DNA from: an uncultured Ruminiclostridium sp.
GTDB taxonomy: Bacteria; Bacillota; Clostridia; Oscillospirales; Ruminococcaceae
Reading direction: 5' to 3'
Assembly (NCBI GenBank): GCA_910588335.1
Contig: CAJUQV010000007.1
Coordinates: forward strand, 1-64,000
Length of the DNA stretch: 64,000 nt
The translations under genes and the position numbers were made by a program. How positions within the stretch are numbered: position 1 is the stretch's first letter; each line of letters opens with the position of its first letter. The notes under the pieces were generated by a model, which worked only from the letters and a program-made list of their open reading frames with translations, ran no database searches and was not told the origin of the DNA. Positions 63,617 to 64,000 of the stretch are shown one piece after another.

Positions 63617-64000
63617 ATGCTGCTCAATAAAAACTGGAAAATGCTTTTTAACGGTGAAATTCTGCCCTGCCGCGGGTTCCCCGTTTCCATGTACCGCACT
63701 CTGCTGGCCAACGGAAGAATTGACGACCCGTATTACGGTGAAAATCAGTACGATGCTAAAGAACTCAGCCGAAAGGATTGTGAATTTATCTGCGAATTTG
63801 AGCCCGAAAGAGAAATATTTGCGGAAGATAAGGTTTTTCTGCGTTTCTTTGGAATTGATACGCTGTCGGAAGTATATCTCAACGGAAACATTCTTTTTGG
63901 AACCGATAATATGTTCGTTACCTACGAATATGAAATCAGAGGATTGCTTAAACGCGGGTCAAATACGCTGAGAGTCAAAATTTCCTCTCCCCTTGAATAC
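63617..64000 (+). CDS. GH2 beta-mannosidase-like glycoside hydrolase (partial, cut by window end)
   Basis: The first 128 codons of a longer gene running off the window. GAAAGGACAACCGTC precedes the ATG. The sequence shows the N-terminal jelly-roll of GH2 enzymes: NKNWKMLFNGE, DDPYYGENQYD, CEFEPE, then FFGIDTLSEVYLNGNILFG followed by NMFVTYEYEI, a pattern typical of beta-mannosidase-like members. No signal peptide, so it should be cytoplasmic. The catalytic domain lies beyond the window, so the substrate is not certain. Confidence 0.8.
   Translation, partial: MLLNKNWKMLFNGEILPCRGFPVSMYRTLLANGRIDDPYYGENQYDAKELSRKDCEFICEFEPEREIFAEDKVFLRFFGIDTLSEVYLNGNILFGTDNMFVTYEYEIRGLLKRGSNTLRVKISSPLEY

Noticed and set aside
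1..64000. CRISPR arrays
   Set aside because: No regularly spaced direct repeats or cas genes were seen; the repeats present are inverted, dispersed elements or protein-coding LRR units.

Overview
The window looks like the chromosome of a low-to-mid GC, spore-former-related Clostridia bacterium, most likely a gut or rumen Oscillospiraceae/Ruminococcaceae relative. This is inferred from family content, not from a database match. The pointers are a Thr T-box leader, the site-2 protease/scpA/scpB/DUF2953/ytfJ block, a four-domain clostridial flavodiiron protein, several secreted or lipoprotein glycoside hydrolases, and a giant BspA-like leucine-rich-repeat protein. No rRNA, CRISPR array, prophage structural gene or transposase gene was seen.

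Layout. 1-500: three tRNA genes (Lys, Met, Trp) on the minus strand. 665-2785: thrS with T-box leader and consensus promoter. 2828-9412: an exported M60-type metalloprotease carrying a dockerin-like module, followed by a membrane-anchored protein with a cohesin-like domain. 9413-17950: a long non-coding gap, a GH43 enzyme and four tandem paralogous GH5 enzymes that differ mainly in their surface tethers. 18288-28171: an Opp/Ami-type oligopeptide importer (oppA-oppB-oppC-oppD-oppF) plus a membrane-anchored ApbE-like protein; several subunits have unusual insertions or rearrangements. 28194-33004: a DRTGG protein, then a MarR regulator with two half-exporter ABC genes. 33053-37948: a type I methyltransferase locus (hsdM, hsdS, tyrosine recombinase, silent inverted hsdS cassette) that reads as an invertible specificity switch. 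38028-39656: a HAD hydrolase fused to a probable nuclease-fold domain. 39681-40023: a cluster of palindromic repeats. 40047-45703: a pseudouridine synthase, a DD-carboxypeptidase and the conserved ytfJ/DUF2953/scpB/scpA/site-2 protease block. 46002-49849: a small PUA-like protein, galT and a flavodiiron protein. 50128-61796: one 3872-residue leucine-rich-repeat protein. 61949-63452: asnS. 63483-64000: the start of a GH2 beta-mannosidase-like gene cut off by the window end.

How it fits together. The carbohydrate-active enzymes, the peptide importer and the mucinase-like M60/cohesin pair suggest surface capture of polysaccharide and glycoprotein. The strongest unusual signal is the hsdS locus. 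An 18-bp sequence occurs in inverted orientation inside full-length hsdS (35361-35378) and at the head of the silent cassette (33084-33101), in the same reading phase, with a tyrosine recombinase gene between them. Inversion would exchange the second target-recognition domain. Other notable signals are a dockerin/cohesin pair in adjacent genes, an apparently circularly permuted OppA, a nine-C tract near the start of the giant surface protein, alternative hairpins between oppA and oppB, and at least four families of small inverted-repeat elements.
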